Assembly: GCA_031316255.1 (NCBI GenBank)
Contig: JALDQW010000001.1
Coordinates: 2,575,485-2,639,484, forward strand
Length of the DNA: 64,000 nt
Reading direction: 5' to 3'
Source of the DNA: Nitrosomonas sp.
Lineage (GTDB): Bacteria; Pseudomonadota; Gammaproteobacteria; Burkholderiales; Nitrosomonadaceae
Under the pieces are notes generated by a model, which was not told the DNA's origin, made no database searches, and worked only from the letters and a program-made list of their open reading frames with translations. Below, piece after piece: positions 36,437-45,181 of this stretch. Position 1 is the first letter of the stretch; the number at the start of each line of letters is the position of its first letter. The position numbers and the translations under genes were made by a program.

Positions 36437-37269
36437 TCGTTATCAAGCGCGTCAATCCTACCAGCCCAGAAAAGCCGGTTGGGTATATGCTGTCCCATGC
36501 CCGGCCTGAAACTGCTATCCAGGGTGCGCCAGGTATAAACCTGTCCGGAATAAACACTATCCTTGACGGTTTGTCCGTTTGCCATCGATGCGGCAATAGC
36601 AGACGCCAGCGTGCAGCCCGAACCATGGTAGCTGTGCGGTAAACGTTTCCACTCGTCGGAGCGTATCTGACCTTCGGTTGAATACAGTGCATTTGTAACC
36701 AGCGTTGTGTTTTCATGCGTGCCCGTAATTAATACATATTCACACCCCATGTCCAGAAGTCTGTATGCACATTCATCCAGAGACGGATTATCCGGACAGT
36801 CTTCACTGTCATCGTCAAAAAGCGCCAGGCGCCTGGCTTCGAGGCTGTTCGGCGTCAACAAGGTAACCTGTGGTAACAGCAAATTCCGCATGGCGTCAAT
36901 CATATCCTCTGTTGCCAGTTCATCACCGCGCCCGGAAGCCAGTACTGGATCCATGATTAATGGAATTTCAGGATAATCTGATACAATTTCCGCGATGGCT
37001 GCAATAATTTCAACACTGCCTAACAGACCCAGTTTGAATGCGTGGATGGGCATATCTTCCAGTAAAGTTCTGGCCTGGTTTTCAACCCATTCAGAATCGA
37101 GCGGTAATATATCTTCTACACCGGCGGTATCCTGTACAGTAATCGCAGTGATGACAGACAGGGGATGACACCCCATACTGGCAATGGTGAGAAGATCAGC
37201 CTGGATACCAGCGCCGCCGCTAGGGTCATTGGCTGCAAATGAAAGTACATTTGGGGGTGGCTGTGACAT
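36433..37269 (-). CDS. thiD: hydroxymethylpyrimidine/phosphomethylpyrimidine kinase
   Basis: Phosphorylates HMP twice to HMP-pyrophosphate for thiamine synthesis. A 278-residue ribokinase-fold protein with AANDPSGGAGIQADL at the N-terminus, ALKLG-type FKLGLLGS, MDPVLASGRGDEL and the anion-hole and base motif HGSGCTLASAIAA. First gene of the thiD-thiE pair and diverges from rubredoxin. Confidence 0.95.
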   Translation of the reverse strand: MSQPPPNVLSFAANDPSGGAGIQADLLTIASMGCHPLSVITAITVQDTAGVEDILPLDSEWVENQARTLLEDMPIHAFKLGLLGSVEIIAAIAEIVSDYPEIPLIMDPVLASGRGDELATEDMIDAMRNLLLPQVTLLTPNSLEARRLALFDDDSEDCPDNPSLDECAYRLLDMGCEYVLITGTHENTTLVTNALYSTEGQIRSDEWKRLPHSYHGSGCTLASAIAASMANGQTVKDSVYSGQVYTWRTLDSSFRPGMGQHIPNRLFWAGRIDALDNE

Positions 37270-37321
37270 GCATTAATACCGTAAAATAGCATTTTAACCT
37301 AAATGAGAATGTCGATCTATT

Positions 37322-37510
37322 ATGTCTACTGAGGAAAACCAAAACTATAATCGGTACATGTGCCTAATCTGCGGTTATGTTTATGATGAAGAGAAGGGCT
37401 CGCCCGATGAGGGCATTCCTGCAGGAACACGCTGGGAAGATGTCCCGATCAACTGGACATGCCCGGAGTGCGGCGCGCGTAAAGAAGATTTTGAAATGGT
37501 GAAAATCTGA
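37322..37510 (+). CDS. rubredoxin
   Basis: A 62-residue one-iron electron carrier with both cysteine knuckles: [10 protein letters not shown] and [13 protein letters not shown]. The spacing and [17 protein letters not shown] loop are canonical. Its stop overlaps the gloA start (TGATG). It is divergent from thiD, the common thiD-rubredoxin arrangement of betaproteobacteria. Confidence 0.96.
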   Translation: MSTEENQNYNRYMCLICGYVYDEEKGSPDEGIPAGTRWEDVPINWTCPECGARKEDFEMVKI

Positions 37511-37899
37511 TGCGAATTCTGCATACAATGTTACGCGTCGGTGATCTGGAAAAATCACTCGAATTTTATACCCAGGTGCTGGGCATGAAGCTGTTAAGGC
37601 GCAAGGACTACCCCGATGGAAAATTTACCCTGGCGTTTGTCGGTTATCAGGACGAAGCCAGCGGTACCGTGCTGGAACTGACGCATAACTGGGACACCGG
37701 CCAATACGATCTGGGTGGAGGTTTTGGCCATATCGCCATTGAAGTCGATGACGCCTATGCCGCCTGTGAAGAAACCCGCAAGCGGGGCGGGAAGGTGACG
37801 CGTGAAGCCGGACCCATGAAACACGGCACAACCGTCATTGCCTTCGTCGAAGATCCCGATGGTTATAAAATTGAATTTATTCAGAAAAAGAATCAATAA
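37510..37899 (+). CDS. gloA: lactoylglutathione lyase (glyoxalase I)
   Basis: Isomerises the methylglyoxal-glutathione hemithioacetal to lactoylglutathione. A 129-residue vicinal-oxygen-chelate protein with metal ligands visible as H5 (RILHTMLRV), a glutamate in [10 protein letters not shown], histidine in [11 protein letters not shown] and glutamate in GYKIEFIQ. Translationally coupled to rubredoxin. It depends on glutathione, which makes the defective look of gshA at 46.2 kb relevant. Confidence 0.96.
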   Translation: MRILHTMLRVGDLEKSLEFYTQVLGMKLLRRKDYPDGKFTLAFVGYQDEASGTVLELTHNWDTGQYDLGGGFGHIAIEVDDAYAACEETRKRGGKVTREAGPMKHGTTVIAFVEDPDGYKIEFIQKKNQ

Positions 37900-38128
37900 T
37901 AAACGTTTTTAACCGTACATCAAAAAATTGCCGGTATTGGTTAATGTCTTTCAGAAAGCAGTATCCCGAAGTTGAATTGCATCATATGAAAGCAAGCAAG
38001 GAAATCGTTCAAATGATTTCTCGGGCCGAATCCAGGATGAAGTCTTAACGTTTTTACATTATGAAAATTATGTGCTCACCAGATTGAGCCTATCGTCCAT
38101 AGTCTTAAATGGCGAATCTGAGGTAAGT
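37900..38128. other. intergenic region before the attC site
   Basis: 229 bp with no supported gene. A 34-codon open frame at 37944-38048 (+) exists but lacks a ribosome binding site and known similarity. The region abuts the outer end of the attC site at 38129. Confidence 0.4.
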
Positions 38129-38243
38129 GCCTAACGCCTAGTTCAGCGGCTTCGAAAACGGAGCGAGCTTTTGGGCAATGATGCCAAAGGCATGTCCAAA
38201 AACCCGCGGAGTTTGCGATGTCTGCTGGAACGACTTGTTAAGT
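38129..38243 (-). other. integron attC recombination site
   Basis: Read on the minus strand, 115 bp begins with ACTTAAC (R'' box, RYYYAAC) and ends with GTTAGGC (R' box, GTTRRRY). The inner boxes AAGTCGTTCCAGCAG and CTGAACTAGGC are complementary apart from a single unpaired base, the strand-selecting extrahelical base typical of attC. The centre holds an imperfect hairpin (CTTTTGGGCA with TGCCAAAGG). It starts 7 nt after the stop of the SRA-HNH gene, the normal place in a cassette. Confidence 0.8.
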
Positions 38244-38250
38244 GCGACTT

Positions 38251-38949
38251 TCACTGAATCTTGGCGCTCTTCGCCAAGTTATGCCGCGCACACAGCAGCT
38301 GGACGTTTTCCGCTCTCAAAGATGTGCCTCCCTTCGAATACGGCAGGATATGATCAAAGTGCAATTCATCGGTTGCACCGCATTCAACACACTTACCGCC
38401 ATCTCGCTTCCACACTTCGAGCTTGATGTGAGTGGGAATAATTCTGCTGCGCTTGGCTTCCGTATCGTGTTCATCTTCCGGTGCATCATCGCTGGCTACA
38501 CTCTCGACAGCCACCAGCTTGAATTTGAATACCTCGCGGGAGCCGTCAGATTCGCGCCATGAATCGATCAAATGAAAATACCCGTTATCGGACCAAATGC
38601 CTTTTTTAATTTTTTCGTACACCCTTACGATATCGGGATGCTTTAAACCGGCCTTGTGATCCTGTGCGGCCTTGTGGAATTTCCCGTTCTCAGAGAGATT
38701 ACCGGACGGTAAAAACTCCGGCTGATCGATAACTTTGGGATTTCGAGCGTGCTCTGTACGTGGTTCATTATGACCTTCGTAAATGAGCACCGAACCATCT
38801 TCTTCGATACGATCTTGGTAAGGGGCGTTCGGATGGAGCGACATCAGAATTACGGAATGCCTACCTCGCAGCCGAAAGTTCATACCGCGCTGCAAGCTCG
38901 TACCTTCCCGCTGGCACATTTCGAAATAAGAAATGACGTTGCCTCTCAT
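38251..38949 (-). CDS. SRA-HNH endonuclease, candidate type IV (modified-DNA-dependent) restriction enzyme
   Basis: A 232-residue protein. Residues about 15-150 resemble an SRA/YDG domain, the fold that flips modified cytosines: RGMNFRLRGRHSVILMS, VRVYEKI and NGYFHLIDSW (122-131). The C-terminus is an HNH nuclease: EVWKRDGGKCVECG (C187, C190), HFDHILPYSKGG (197-208) and VQLLCARHNLAKS (C220, H223). SRA-HNH pairs are known as modification-dependent type IV enzymes. The start is ATG 38949 with AAGAAG upstream; a three-codon minigene (ATG CCA TGA) overlaps it. No methyltransferase accompanies it, as expected for type IV. Substrate preference is unknown. Confidence 0.8.
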   Translation of the reverse strand: MRGNVISYFEMCQREGTSLQRGMNFRLRGRHSVILMSLHPNAPYQDRIEEDGSVLIYEGHNEPRTEHARNPKVIDQPEFLPSGNLSENGKFHKAAQDHKAGLKHPDIVRVYEKIKKGIWSDNGYFHLIDSWRESDGSREVFKFKLVAVESVASDDAPEDEHDTEAKRSRIIPTHIKLEVWKRDGGKCVECGATDELHFDHILPYSKGGTSLRAENVQLLCARHNLAKSAKIQ

Positions 38950-39229
38950 GGCATCTTCTTTTCAGCACTTAACTTAATATATACAACATTTTGTTAAATA
39001 ATCTATCCGCAATGTCATATAACTTATTTTTATCCTAATTATCCTTCTGTATTTTCTAATAAGAACTAAAAATACAAAATAAGTCGCACACAAAATGCGA
39101 CATAGACACTCATAAAAATTTGTTTTGATTGCAAGCACTTTAGTTATCCTTGTAGGTACAGAGCCTCGAGTTTGTTGGTAAAAAAGCTTTTCAATTTGGT
39201 TAATGCGTTTATCACAGGGTTGAATGGAA

Positions 39230-39940
39230 TTACCCCTGTAACAAAAAAATCGTTGGCATCTTGTTAATATCCGGTAGTTTCTGTTTCCATTGTTTGATCG
39301 TTTTTGTGGTAATCGTTTGGTTGGCGGCAGTCAGATTAGCCGCGATGCATAAATCGGTATCGTCGCGGCAGGTTTGCACAATAAGTTCGAGTAGTCCTTG
39401 ATTGCGGTACGGTGCTTCGATAAAAATCTGGGTTTGGTCATGCGTACCGGAGTGTTTCTCCAGTTCAATGATTTTTTGTACGCGTGCATGTTTTTCGATC
39501 GGTAAGTAGCCATTAAAACAGAAGCGCTGGCCGTTAAGCCCTGAGGCCATCAGCGCCAATACAATTGAAGACGGCCCGACTAAAGGGATGACGGGTATTT
39601 TTTTGTCATGCGCCAGCCGCACTAGAGCGCTGCCGGGGTCGGCGATAGCCGGACAGCCGGCTTCCGACAGCAGGCCTGTATCATGACCTGCCAACAGCGG
39701 TTGCAACAGTTTTTCCAGATCTTTTGCATGGGTATGTTCATTCAGCGTTTCAATCTGTATTTCCTGTAACGGCGCCTTGCATTCAATTTGTTTCAGGAAA
39801 TGGCGTGCGGTTTTGGGGTGTTCGGCAATATAGCAGGTCAGCTGTTGAATCGATTGTCTGACCGACCTGGGGATGACCCAGTCGATATCGCAATCACTGA
39901 TGGGTGTGGGAATGAGATAGAGTTTTCCAGTCATGACCAT
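39230..39940 (-). CDS. RsmI-like SAM-dependent methyltransferase (tetrapyrrole methylase fold)
   Basis: A 236-residue member of the tetrapyrrole methylase superfamily related to RsmI, the 16S rRNA 2'-O-methyltransferase of C1402. It has LYLIPTPI at the N-terminus, LLSEAGCPAIADPGSALVRL and VPLVGPSSIVLALMASG-like segments, but is shorter than RsmI (about 280 residues) and lacks its C-terminal extension. This short form is a recognised separate subgroup, so the RNA target is uncertain. Confidence 0.85.
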   Translation of the reverse strand: MVMTGKLYLIPTPISDCDIDWVIPRSVRQSIQQLTCYIAEHPKTARHFLKQIECKAPLQEIQIETLNEHTHAKDLEKLLQPLLAGHDTGLLSEAGCPAIADPGSALVRLAHDKKIPVIPLVGPSSIVLALMASGLNGQRFCFNGYLPIEKHARVQKIIELEKHSGTHDQTQIFIEAPYRNQGLLELIVQTCRDDTDLCIAANLTAANQTITTKTIKQWKQKLPDINKMPTIFLLQG

Positions 39941-39955
39941 GACATCTTTAGAAAT

Positions 39956-41629
39956 TTACTTGCTGGTTTTATTGTGCAACATTTCGGCGGCGTGTTTGCG
40001 CGTGGCTTCGGTAATTTTTACACCGCCGAGCATGCGCGCGATTTCTTCCACCCGTTCCGTTTTGCTCAGCAGGTTAATGTGACTCAAAACCTGTGAGCTG
40101 TCCTTTTGCGCAGATTTGGTGACCTGCCAATGCTGATCGCCTTTTGCTGCAACTTGGGGCAGGTGAGTAATGCACATCACCTGTCGCGCGCCACCCAATT
40201 GTTTGAGCAACTGGCCGACAATTTCTGCAACACGTCCGCCGATACCGACATCGACTTCATCGAAAATAAGCGTTGGCACGGTTCCGGTTTGGCTGGTAAT
40301 GACCTGTATCGCCAGACTGATACGTGATAATTCGCCGCCTGAGGCAACTTTGGCCAGTGGTTTCAACGGCAGTCCCTTATGCGCGGCAACCTGAAATTCA
40401 ATCTGTTCAAGCCCATAGGCACCGCCTAGTTCCAGCGGATTCAAGGCAACCGAAAACGAACCGCCTGCCATTGCAATCGTCTGCATCGATTCGGTTACTG
40501 CTCGGGCCATTTCCTTTCCGGCTTTTTGGCGTTTTGTGCTGAGCTTTTCTGCAAGTTTTTGATAGGTTTTCTGCGCCACATTTTCCTGCTCGATGAGTTT
40601 GTCGAGATTGCTGTCATTATCCAGTGCTTCGAGCTGGTTGTTTATCTGGGAAAGAAAGTCGGGCAAGGTTTCCGGCGTAATGCGGTATTTTCTGGCCATG
40701 CCGTGAATCATTGTTATGCGTTTATCGATTTCCTGTAGATACTGCGGGTCAAGGTCGAGCTGCTGCCGGTAATGTCTGAGTTCATAAATACTTTCCTGTA
40801 CCTGAATCTGGGCGGATTCCAGTAAATCAACCACAGTCTGCAATTGACTGTCATATTCCAGCATAGTCTGTAACTGGCCCTTTACCGCATTGATCTGCGA
40901 AATGGCTGCTGCTTCATGTTCGGACAATTGTTCAATGCCTGTTTCAGTCGCTTCCAGCAGGCTGGCCAGATGTGAAAGCCGGTTATGGTCCGACTGAAGA
41001 TTGGTCCATTCATCCAAAGTGAAATTGAGTTCTGAAAGTTCTAGCTTTTGCCATTCGAGCTGTGAGCGTTTTTCACTGGATTCAGCTAATTGTTTTTCAA
41101 AATCTGTTCGTTGCCGATGCAGATCCTGCCAGTGCTGGTAAGCGGTTTTTACGTTGTGTACATGTTTTCTACTGCCGGCATAAGCATCGAGCAGGTCGCG
41201 CTGCGCATCTCTATGCAGCAATGCCTGATGGGCATGCTGGCTGTGGATGGAAACCAGATATTCCCCGGCTGTACGCAATTGCTGTAGCGTAACCGTATGT
41301 CCATTGATAAATGCGCGCGAACGGCCTTTCGTATCCAGAACGCGGCGCATTAAACAGGTATCGGGATCGCCCTGCAAATCGTTCTGCTCGAGCCATTCAG
41401 CCAGATCCGGGATTAAGCCGATATCGAACAGCGCGCTGATTTCCGCGCGATCTTGCCCTTGTTGTATCTGGCCAGGGTCGCCACGATCCCCCAAAGTCAA
41501 TGACAACGCATCAATCATGATGGATTTTCCGGCGCCGGTTTCGCCGGTGAGCACCGTAAAACCGGGTTGAAATTCCAACTCCATCTGATCAACGATGACA
41601 AAATGCTGAATGCTTAACAGTTTGAGCAT
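39956..41629 (-). CDS. recN: DNA repair protein RecN
   Basis: An SMC-like ATPase for recombinational repair of double-strand breaks. In 557 residues: Walker A GETGAGKS (about 30-37), long central coiled coils (about 150-380), the ABC signature SGGELSRISLA and Walker B TLIFDEVDVGIGG. Length is normal for RecN. It follows nadK by 15 nt on the same strand, the widely conserved nadK-recN pair. Confidence 0.96.
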   Translation of the reverse strand: MLKLLSIQHFVIVDQMELEFQPGFTVLTGETGAGKSIMIDALSLTLGDRGDPGQIQQGQDRAEISALFDIGLIPDLAEWLEQNDLQGDPDTCLMRRVLDTKGRSRAFINGHTVTLQQLRTAGEYLVSIHSQHAHQALLHRDAQRDLLDAYAGSRKHVHNVKTAYQHWQDLHRQRTDFEKQLAESSEKRSQLEWQKLELSELNFTLDEWTNLQSDHNRLSHLASLLEATETGIEQLSEHEAAAISQINAVKGQLQTMLEYDSQLQTVVDLLESAQIQVQESIYELRHYRQQLDLDPQYLQEIDKRITMIHGMARKYRITPETLPDFLSQINNQLEALDNDSNLDKLIEQENVAQKTYQKLAEKLSTKRQKAGKEMARAVTESMQTIAMAGGSFSVALNPLELGGAYGLEQIEFQVAAHKGLPLKPLAKVASGGELSRISLAIQVITSQTGTVPTLIFDEVDVGIGGRVAEIVGQLLKQLGGARQVMCITHLPQVAAKGDQHWQVTKSAQKDSSQVLSHINLLSKTERVEEIARMLGGVKITEATRKHAAEMLHNKTSK

Positions 41630-41644
41630 GGTCGTGAATTCTGG

Positions 41645-42517
41645 TTAGTGCAATTCACTCCAGCCCAGTTTTTCGCGCAACATGCGGTAATAACTATGGT
41701 TAACAGAATGCAACAGCCGCACTGTTTTGGGAAAACGCCGAATGATGATGCGATCGGATTGCTCGAGGTCATGGTTGGAATGGCTGTCGCAATGGACGCG
41801 CGCATCCAGGGAACTGAGCATATTGACTTCCACATTGGCATCAGGCCCGACTACAATCGGACGGTTACTGAGTGTATGCGGACATACCGGTACCAGTGCA
41901 ATGAGATCCAGACTCGGGTGCAAGATAGGGCCGCCCGATGACAGTGCATAGGCTGTAGAACCCGTCGGTGTGGACACGATAAGGCCGTCGGAACGTAGCG
42001 TATTGACATATTCGTTATTGATGCTGATCTGAAATTCGACCATGCCGCTGCTCATGCCCCGGTACAACACCACATCATTAAATGCCAATGCACTGAAAAT
42101 GCTGCTGTCATTACGAATCACTTCTGTGTACAACAGCATGCGCCGTTCAGTGGTGTATTGTCCCTGAAGCATTTCATTGAGCGTTTCGAGCATGGTGTCA
42201 GTTGACAAATCGGTTAAAAATCCAAGCCTTCCCTGATTGATGCCAATCAGTGGCACATCATGCGATGCCAGCATGCGTGCGATATTGAGCATTGTACCGT
42301 CGCCACCCATGACAATGGCCAAATCAACCTGACGGCCAATCTCATCGAGTGTCAGGGCTTTATACGCTTCAAACGGTAGGTAAGAAGCGGTCAGATGATC
42401 GACAAACACTTCAAACTGAAGCCTGGTCAGATGTTTGGCAAGATCCAGTATAGGCGTCGCGATCTCGGAATTTTTATGTTTGCCAATCAGCGCGATCTTT
42501 TTAAATGGAAAACTCAT
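41645..42517 (-). CDS. nadK: NAD kinase
   Basis: Phosphorylates NAD to NADP. A 290-residue protein with the GGDG catalytic motif in VMGGDGTMLNIARML, GRLGFLTDL, the TPTGSTAYALSSGGPI stretch and NRPIVV near the C-terminus. It precedes recN. Upstream is divergent hrcA with a 337-bp intergenic gap. Confidence 0.96.
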   Translation of the reverse strand: MSFPFKKIALIGKHKNSEIATPILDLAKHLTRLQFEVFVDHLTASYLPFEAYKALTLDEIGRQVDLAIVMGGDGTMLNIARMLASHDVPLIGINQGRLGFLTDLSTDTMLETLNEMLQGQYTTERRMLLYTEVIRNDSSIFSALAFNDVVLYRGMSSGMVEFQISINNEYVNTLRSDGLIVSTPTGSTAYALSSGGPILHPSLDLIALVPVCPHTLSNRPIVVGPDANVEVNMLSSLDARVHCDSHSNHDLEQSDRIIIRRFPKTVRLLHSVNHSYYRMLREKLGWSELH

Positions 42518-42854
42518 TACCGAATCTTATGTCAATGATTAGAAGTACCATCAGGGTCAATTTAAATATTTTATTATTGTTTGATACGCTATTTGCTGGT
42601 CGCGTCTCATGATATGACCAGAAAAATTAGCATAACGTTATTGTGTAAAACAACTGTAAAATGTCGATATGCTCCAGGTCTGTTAGAAAAATTAAAAATA
42701 TAAGCGACAGCTTTTAAAATATGGCTAGAAAAAAGACGTAACATACATATATTTATATGCAGTTTAGCATCTAATGAAGGGAATGAGGCAAGTGCGCTGT
42801 GTTCGAGGTATTGGAGGCAGCATTAAATGACAAAGGTTGTTGTAAAATCAGCAT
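42518..42854. other. nadK-hrcA divergent intergenic region
   Basis: 337 bp, AT-rich. I looked for a CIRCE operator (TTAGCACTC and its inverted copy) and do not see one, so hrcA does not appear autoregulated here. No gene or clear hairpin found. Confidence 0.5.
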
Positions 42855-43874
42855 ATGCTTAACGAAAGAGCACAAATTTTATTAAAAACATTGGTTGAAT
42901 GTTATATTCATGAAGGACATCCGGTTGGTTCGCGTTCATTATCCAAGTTTTCCGGCCTGGATTTAAGTCCCGCAACGATACGCAATGTCATGGCTGATCT
43001 GGAAGAAATGGGTCTGGTTATGAGTCCGCATACTTCTGCAGGCAGAGTGCCAACCCCTAAGGGTTATCGGCTTTTTGTCGACGAATTGTTGGTTATCAAC
43101 GCACTCAAGGAAGAAGAACTTCATCATCTGGAAAATCAGTTGCATCCGGATAATCCATCACGCCTGGTTAATGCGGCTTCCCAGTTGCTTTCCGAATTAA
43201 CACACTTCGCCGGTGTTGTGGTCACACCCAAACGTACGGGCGCGGTATTTCGCTATATCGAATTTATGGCGTTAACGGAAAAAAGAATTCTACTGATAAT
43301 TGTTACACCCGATGGCGATGTGCAAAATCGCATTATTTTTACCGACAAGCCTTATAGCCAATCCGATTTGATTGAAGCCGGTAATTTTATTAATAAACAT
43401 TATGCCGGATGTACACTCGATGAAATCCGCAGCCGTATTCAGACCGAACTTAAGCAGCTCAGAGAGGATATGACCAGCCTGATGAATGCCGCGATTGAAG
43501 CGGGGGGCGATGCCGTCAATGAAAGCAGTGAGATGGTCGTGCTCGCTGGAGAACGCAAGCTTCTGGATATGCTCGATGCTTCCGAGAACCTGGCCAGCCT
43601 CAAAAAACTGTTTGAACTGTTTGAACGCAAGACAAAGTTGCTCCAGTTACTCGAACTCAGCCGCCATGCGGAAGGTGTAAAGATTTTTATTGGCGGTGAA
43701 TCCGATTTTGCCGCCTTTGACGATTTCAGCGTTATTACTGCGCCGTATGAGATGGAAGGCGCGGTTGTGGGCACAGTGGGCGTGATTGGCCCGAGACGCA
43801 TGGCGTATGAACGTGTTATTCCGATTGTCGATGTTACCGCGAAGCTGTTGTCAAACAGTTTGTCGCAGCAATAA
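42855..43874 (+). CDS. hrcA: heat-inducible transcription repressor HrcA
   Basis: The repressor of groE/dnaK-type heat-shock genes, which binds CIRCE operators. A 339-residue protein with an N-terminal winged helix (HPVGSRSLSKFSGLDLSPATIRNVMADLEEMG) followed by SAGRVPTPKGYRLFVD, the family signature, and a GAF-like C-terminal domain ending AKLLSNSL. The usual dnaK/grpE neighbours are absent, and a MITE-like element lies 30 nt downstream. Confidence 0.96.
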   Translation: MLNERAQILLKTLVECYIHEGHPVGSRSLSKFSGLDLSPATIRNVMADLEEMGLVMSPHTSAGRVPTPKGYRLFVDELLVINALKEEELHHLENQLHPDNPSRLVNAASQLLSELTHFAGVVVTPKRTGAVFRYIEFMALTEKRILLIIVTPDGDVQNRIIFTDKPYSQSDLIEAGNFINKHYAGCTLDEIRSRIQTELKQLREDMTSLMNAAIEAGGDAVNESSEMVVLAGERKLLDMLDASENLASLKKLFELFERKTKLLQLLELSRHAEGVKIFIGGESDFAAFDDFSVITAPYEMEGAVVGTVGVIGPRRMAYERVIPIVDVTAKLLSNSLSQQ

Positions 43875-43904
43875 TATAGCCGTTCATCAAATAAATTCAC
43901 CACA

Positions 43905-44045
43905 GGGCGTCTCTAAAAATTCATAATTCTAAACAAGACGAGGCGAGAACAAAAAATTTTGACGCAGCATATGATTGATATGTAAGGAAACATTTTTTGT
44001 AAACAACGAAGTATTGTAACGAAGGATGGATTTTTAGAGGTGCCC
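43905..44045 (+). mobile_element. 141-bp MITE-like element, copy 2
   Basis: Same element as at 13198-13338, in opposite orientation. Ends GGGCGTCTCTAAAAAT and its near-complement form terminal inverted repeats, and CACA at 43901-43904 and 44046-44049 is a direct 4-bp target duplication. It fills most of the hrcA-hemH gap, so it may add an end or promoter signal there. About 93% identical to copy 1 by eye. Confidence 0.87.
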
Positions 44046-44093
44046 CACAATAAAACTGAAAAATAACACCTAATAACAATAAGGTTAAAATTC

Positions 44094-45179
44094 ATGATCG
44101 CTGAATCTGACTACCAACATGGCACCCCAGCAAAAACAGGCGTGCTACTGATTAATCTGGGTACGCCCGATGCGCCAACGAAAGAAGCGTTGCGTCCGTA
44201 TCTCAGGGAATTTCTGAGTAATCGGCGCGTTATTGAAGTGCCACGATTGATCTGGTGGCCGATACTGTATGGCGTGATTTTGCCTTTTAGGCCGAAACAA
44301 TCTGCTGAAAAATATGCACTGATTTGGTCGCAGGAAGGCTCTCCGCTGAAGGTGCATACCGAACGCCAAACACAACTGCTGGCACAAGCGTTACAGGCCG
44401 ACACGAATCCCGCGCCGATGGTTGAATATGCGATGAACATCGGCAATCCTTCTGTAGTCAGCGTGCTCGATAAAATGAGAAGTGCGGGGTGCGACCGTAT
44501 TCTGGTCATTCCACTGTTTCCGCAATATGCTGCGAGTAGCACCGCAGCTGCGATGGACGCCGTTTTCGATGCGCTCAAACACATGCGCAATATGCCCGCT
44601 GTCCGTACCGTCAAGCAATATCATGACCATCCCGGCTATATTGCTGCTTTGGCACAGAATGTTCGTGACTACTGGAGCGAGCACGGTCGTCCCGAAAAGT
44701 TGATTATCAGCTTTCATGGTGTGCCGCGCAGAAATCTCGACAAAGGTGATCCCTATCATTGCTTTTGCCAGAAAACAGGGCGGTTACTGGCTGAAGCACT
44801 GAATTTGAACGCGGATCAGTATCAGGTCTGTTTTCAATCCCGCTTTGGCCGTGCTCAATGGTTGCAACCGTACACCGCTGAAACCCTCGAACAACTCGGC
44901 AAGGCGCATACCAATCGCGTTGACATTGTTTGTCCCGGATTTGTTTCAGATTGTCTGGAAACCCTCGAAGAAATCGCCATTGAAGGCAGGAAAATTTTTA
45001 CCGAAGCCGGTGGCAAGGAATATCACTATATCCCGTGCCTGAACGAGCGCGACGACTGGATTGCCGCTTTGACCGATATCGCTAAATCCAATCTTCAAGG
45101 CTGGCTGGATCCGGAACCGTCACAGCAAGCGCTTGATCAGTCAAAGCAGCGTGCAATGGCGATAGGCGCACAAAAGTAA
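44094..45179 (+). CDS. hemH: ferrochelatase
   Basis: Inserts ferrous iron into protoporphyrin IX, the last step of haem synthesis. A 361-residue protein with [14 protein letters not shown] at the N-terminus, the signature [19 protein letters not shown] containing the catalytic histidine, [15 protein letters not shown] and [15 protein letters not shown] with the essential glutamate. It lies 48 nt after the MITE copy and converges with gshB. The hrcA-hemH order is found in other betaproteobacteria. Confidence 0.97.
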   Translation: MIAESDYQHGTPAKTGVLLINLGTPDAPTKEALRPYLREFLSNRRVIEVPRLIWWPILYGVILPFRPKQSAEKYALIWSQEGSPLKVHTERQTQLLAQALQADTNPAPMVEYAMNIGNPSVVSVLDKMRSAGCDRILVIPLFPQYAASSTAAAMDAVFDALKHMRNMPAVRTVKQYHDHPGYIAALAQNVRDYWSEHGRPEKLIISFHGVPRRNLDKGDPYHCFCQKTGRLLAEALNLNADQYQVCFQSRFGRAQWLQPYTAETLEQLGKAHTNRVDIVCPGFVSDCLETLEEIAIEGRKIFTEAGGKEYHYIPCLNERDDWIAALTDIAKSNLQGWLDPEPSQQALDQSKQRAMAIGAQK

Positions 45180-45181
45180 GC

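Larger units (their letters stand above)
38129..38973 (-). mobile_element. solitary integron gene cassette (SRA-HNH gene plus attC)
   Basis: The unit runs on the minus strand from GTTAAGT (complement of 38967-38973), through the gene at 38251-38949, to the attC site ending in GTTAGGC at 38129. GTTAAGT fits the core site left at a cassette's 5' junction and equals the R box pattern, and it lies only 17 nt before the start codon. No integron integrase and no second attC are present within the window, so this is an isolated cassette, either a stray integration at a secondary site or the last relic of an array. Nitrosomonas europaea is known to carry an integron. Confidence 0.72.

Noticed and set aside
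37944..38048. 34-codon open frame between gloA and the attC site
   Set aside because: Too short, no ribosome binding site and no similarity; chance is enough.
42518..42854. Expected CIRCE operator before hrcA
   Set aside because: No TTAGCACTC-type inverted repeat could be found on either strand.
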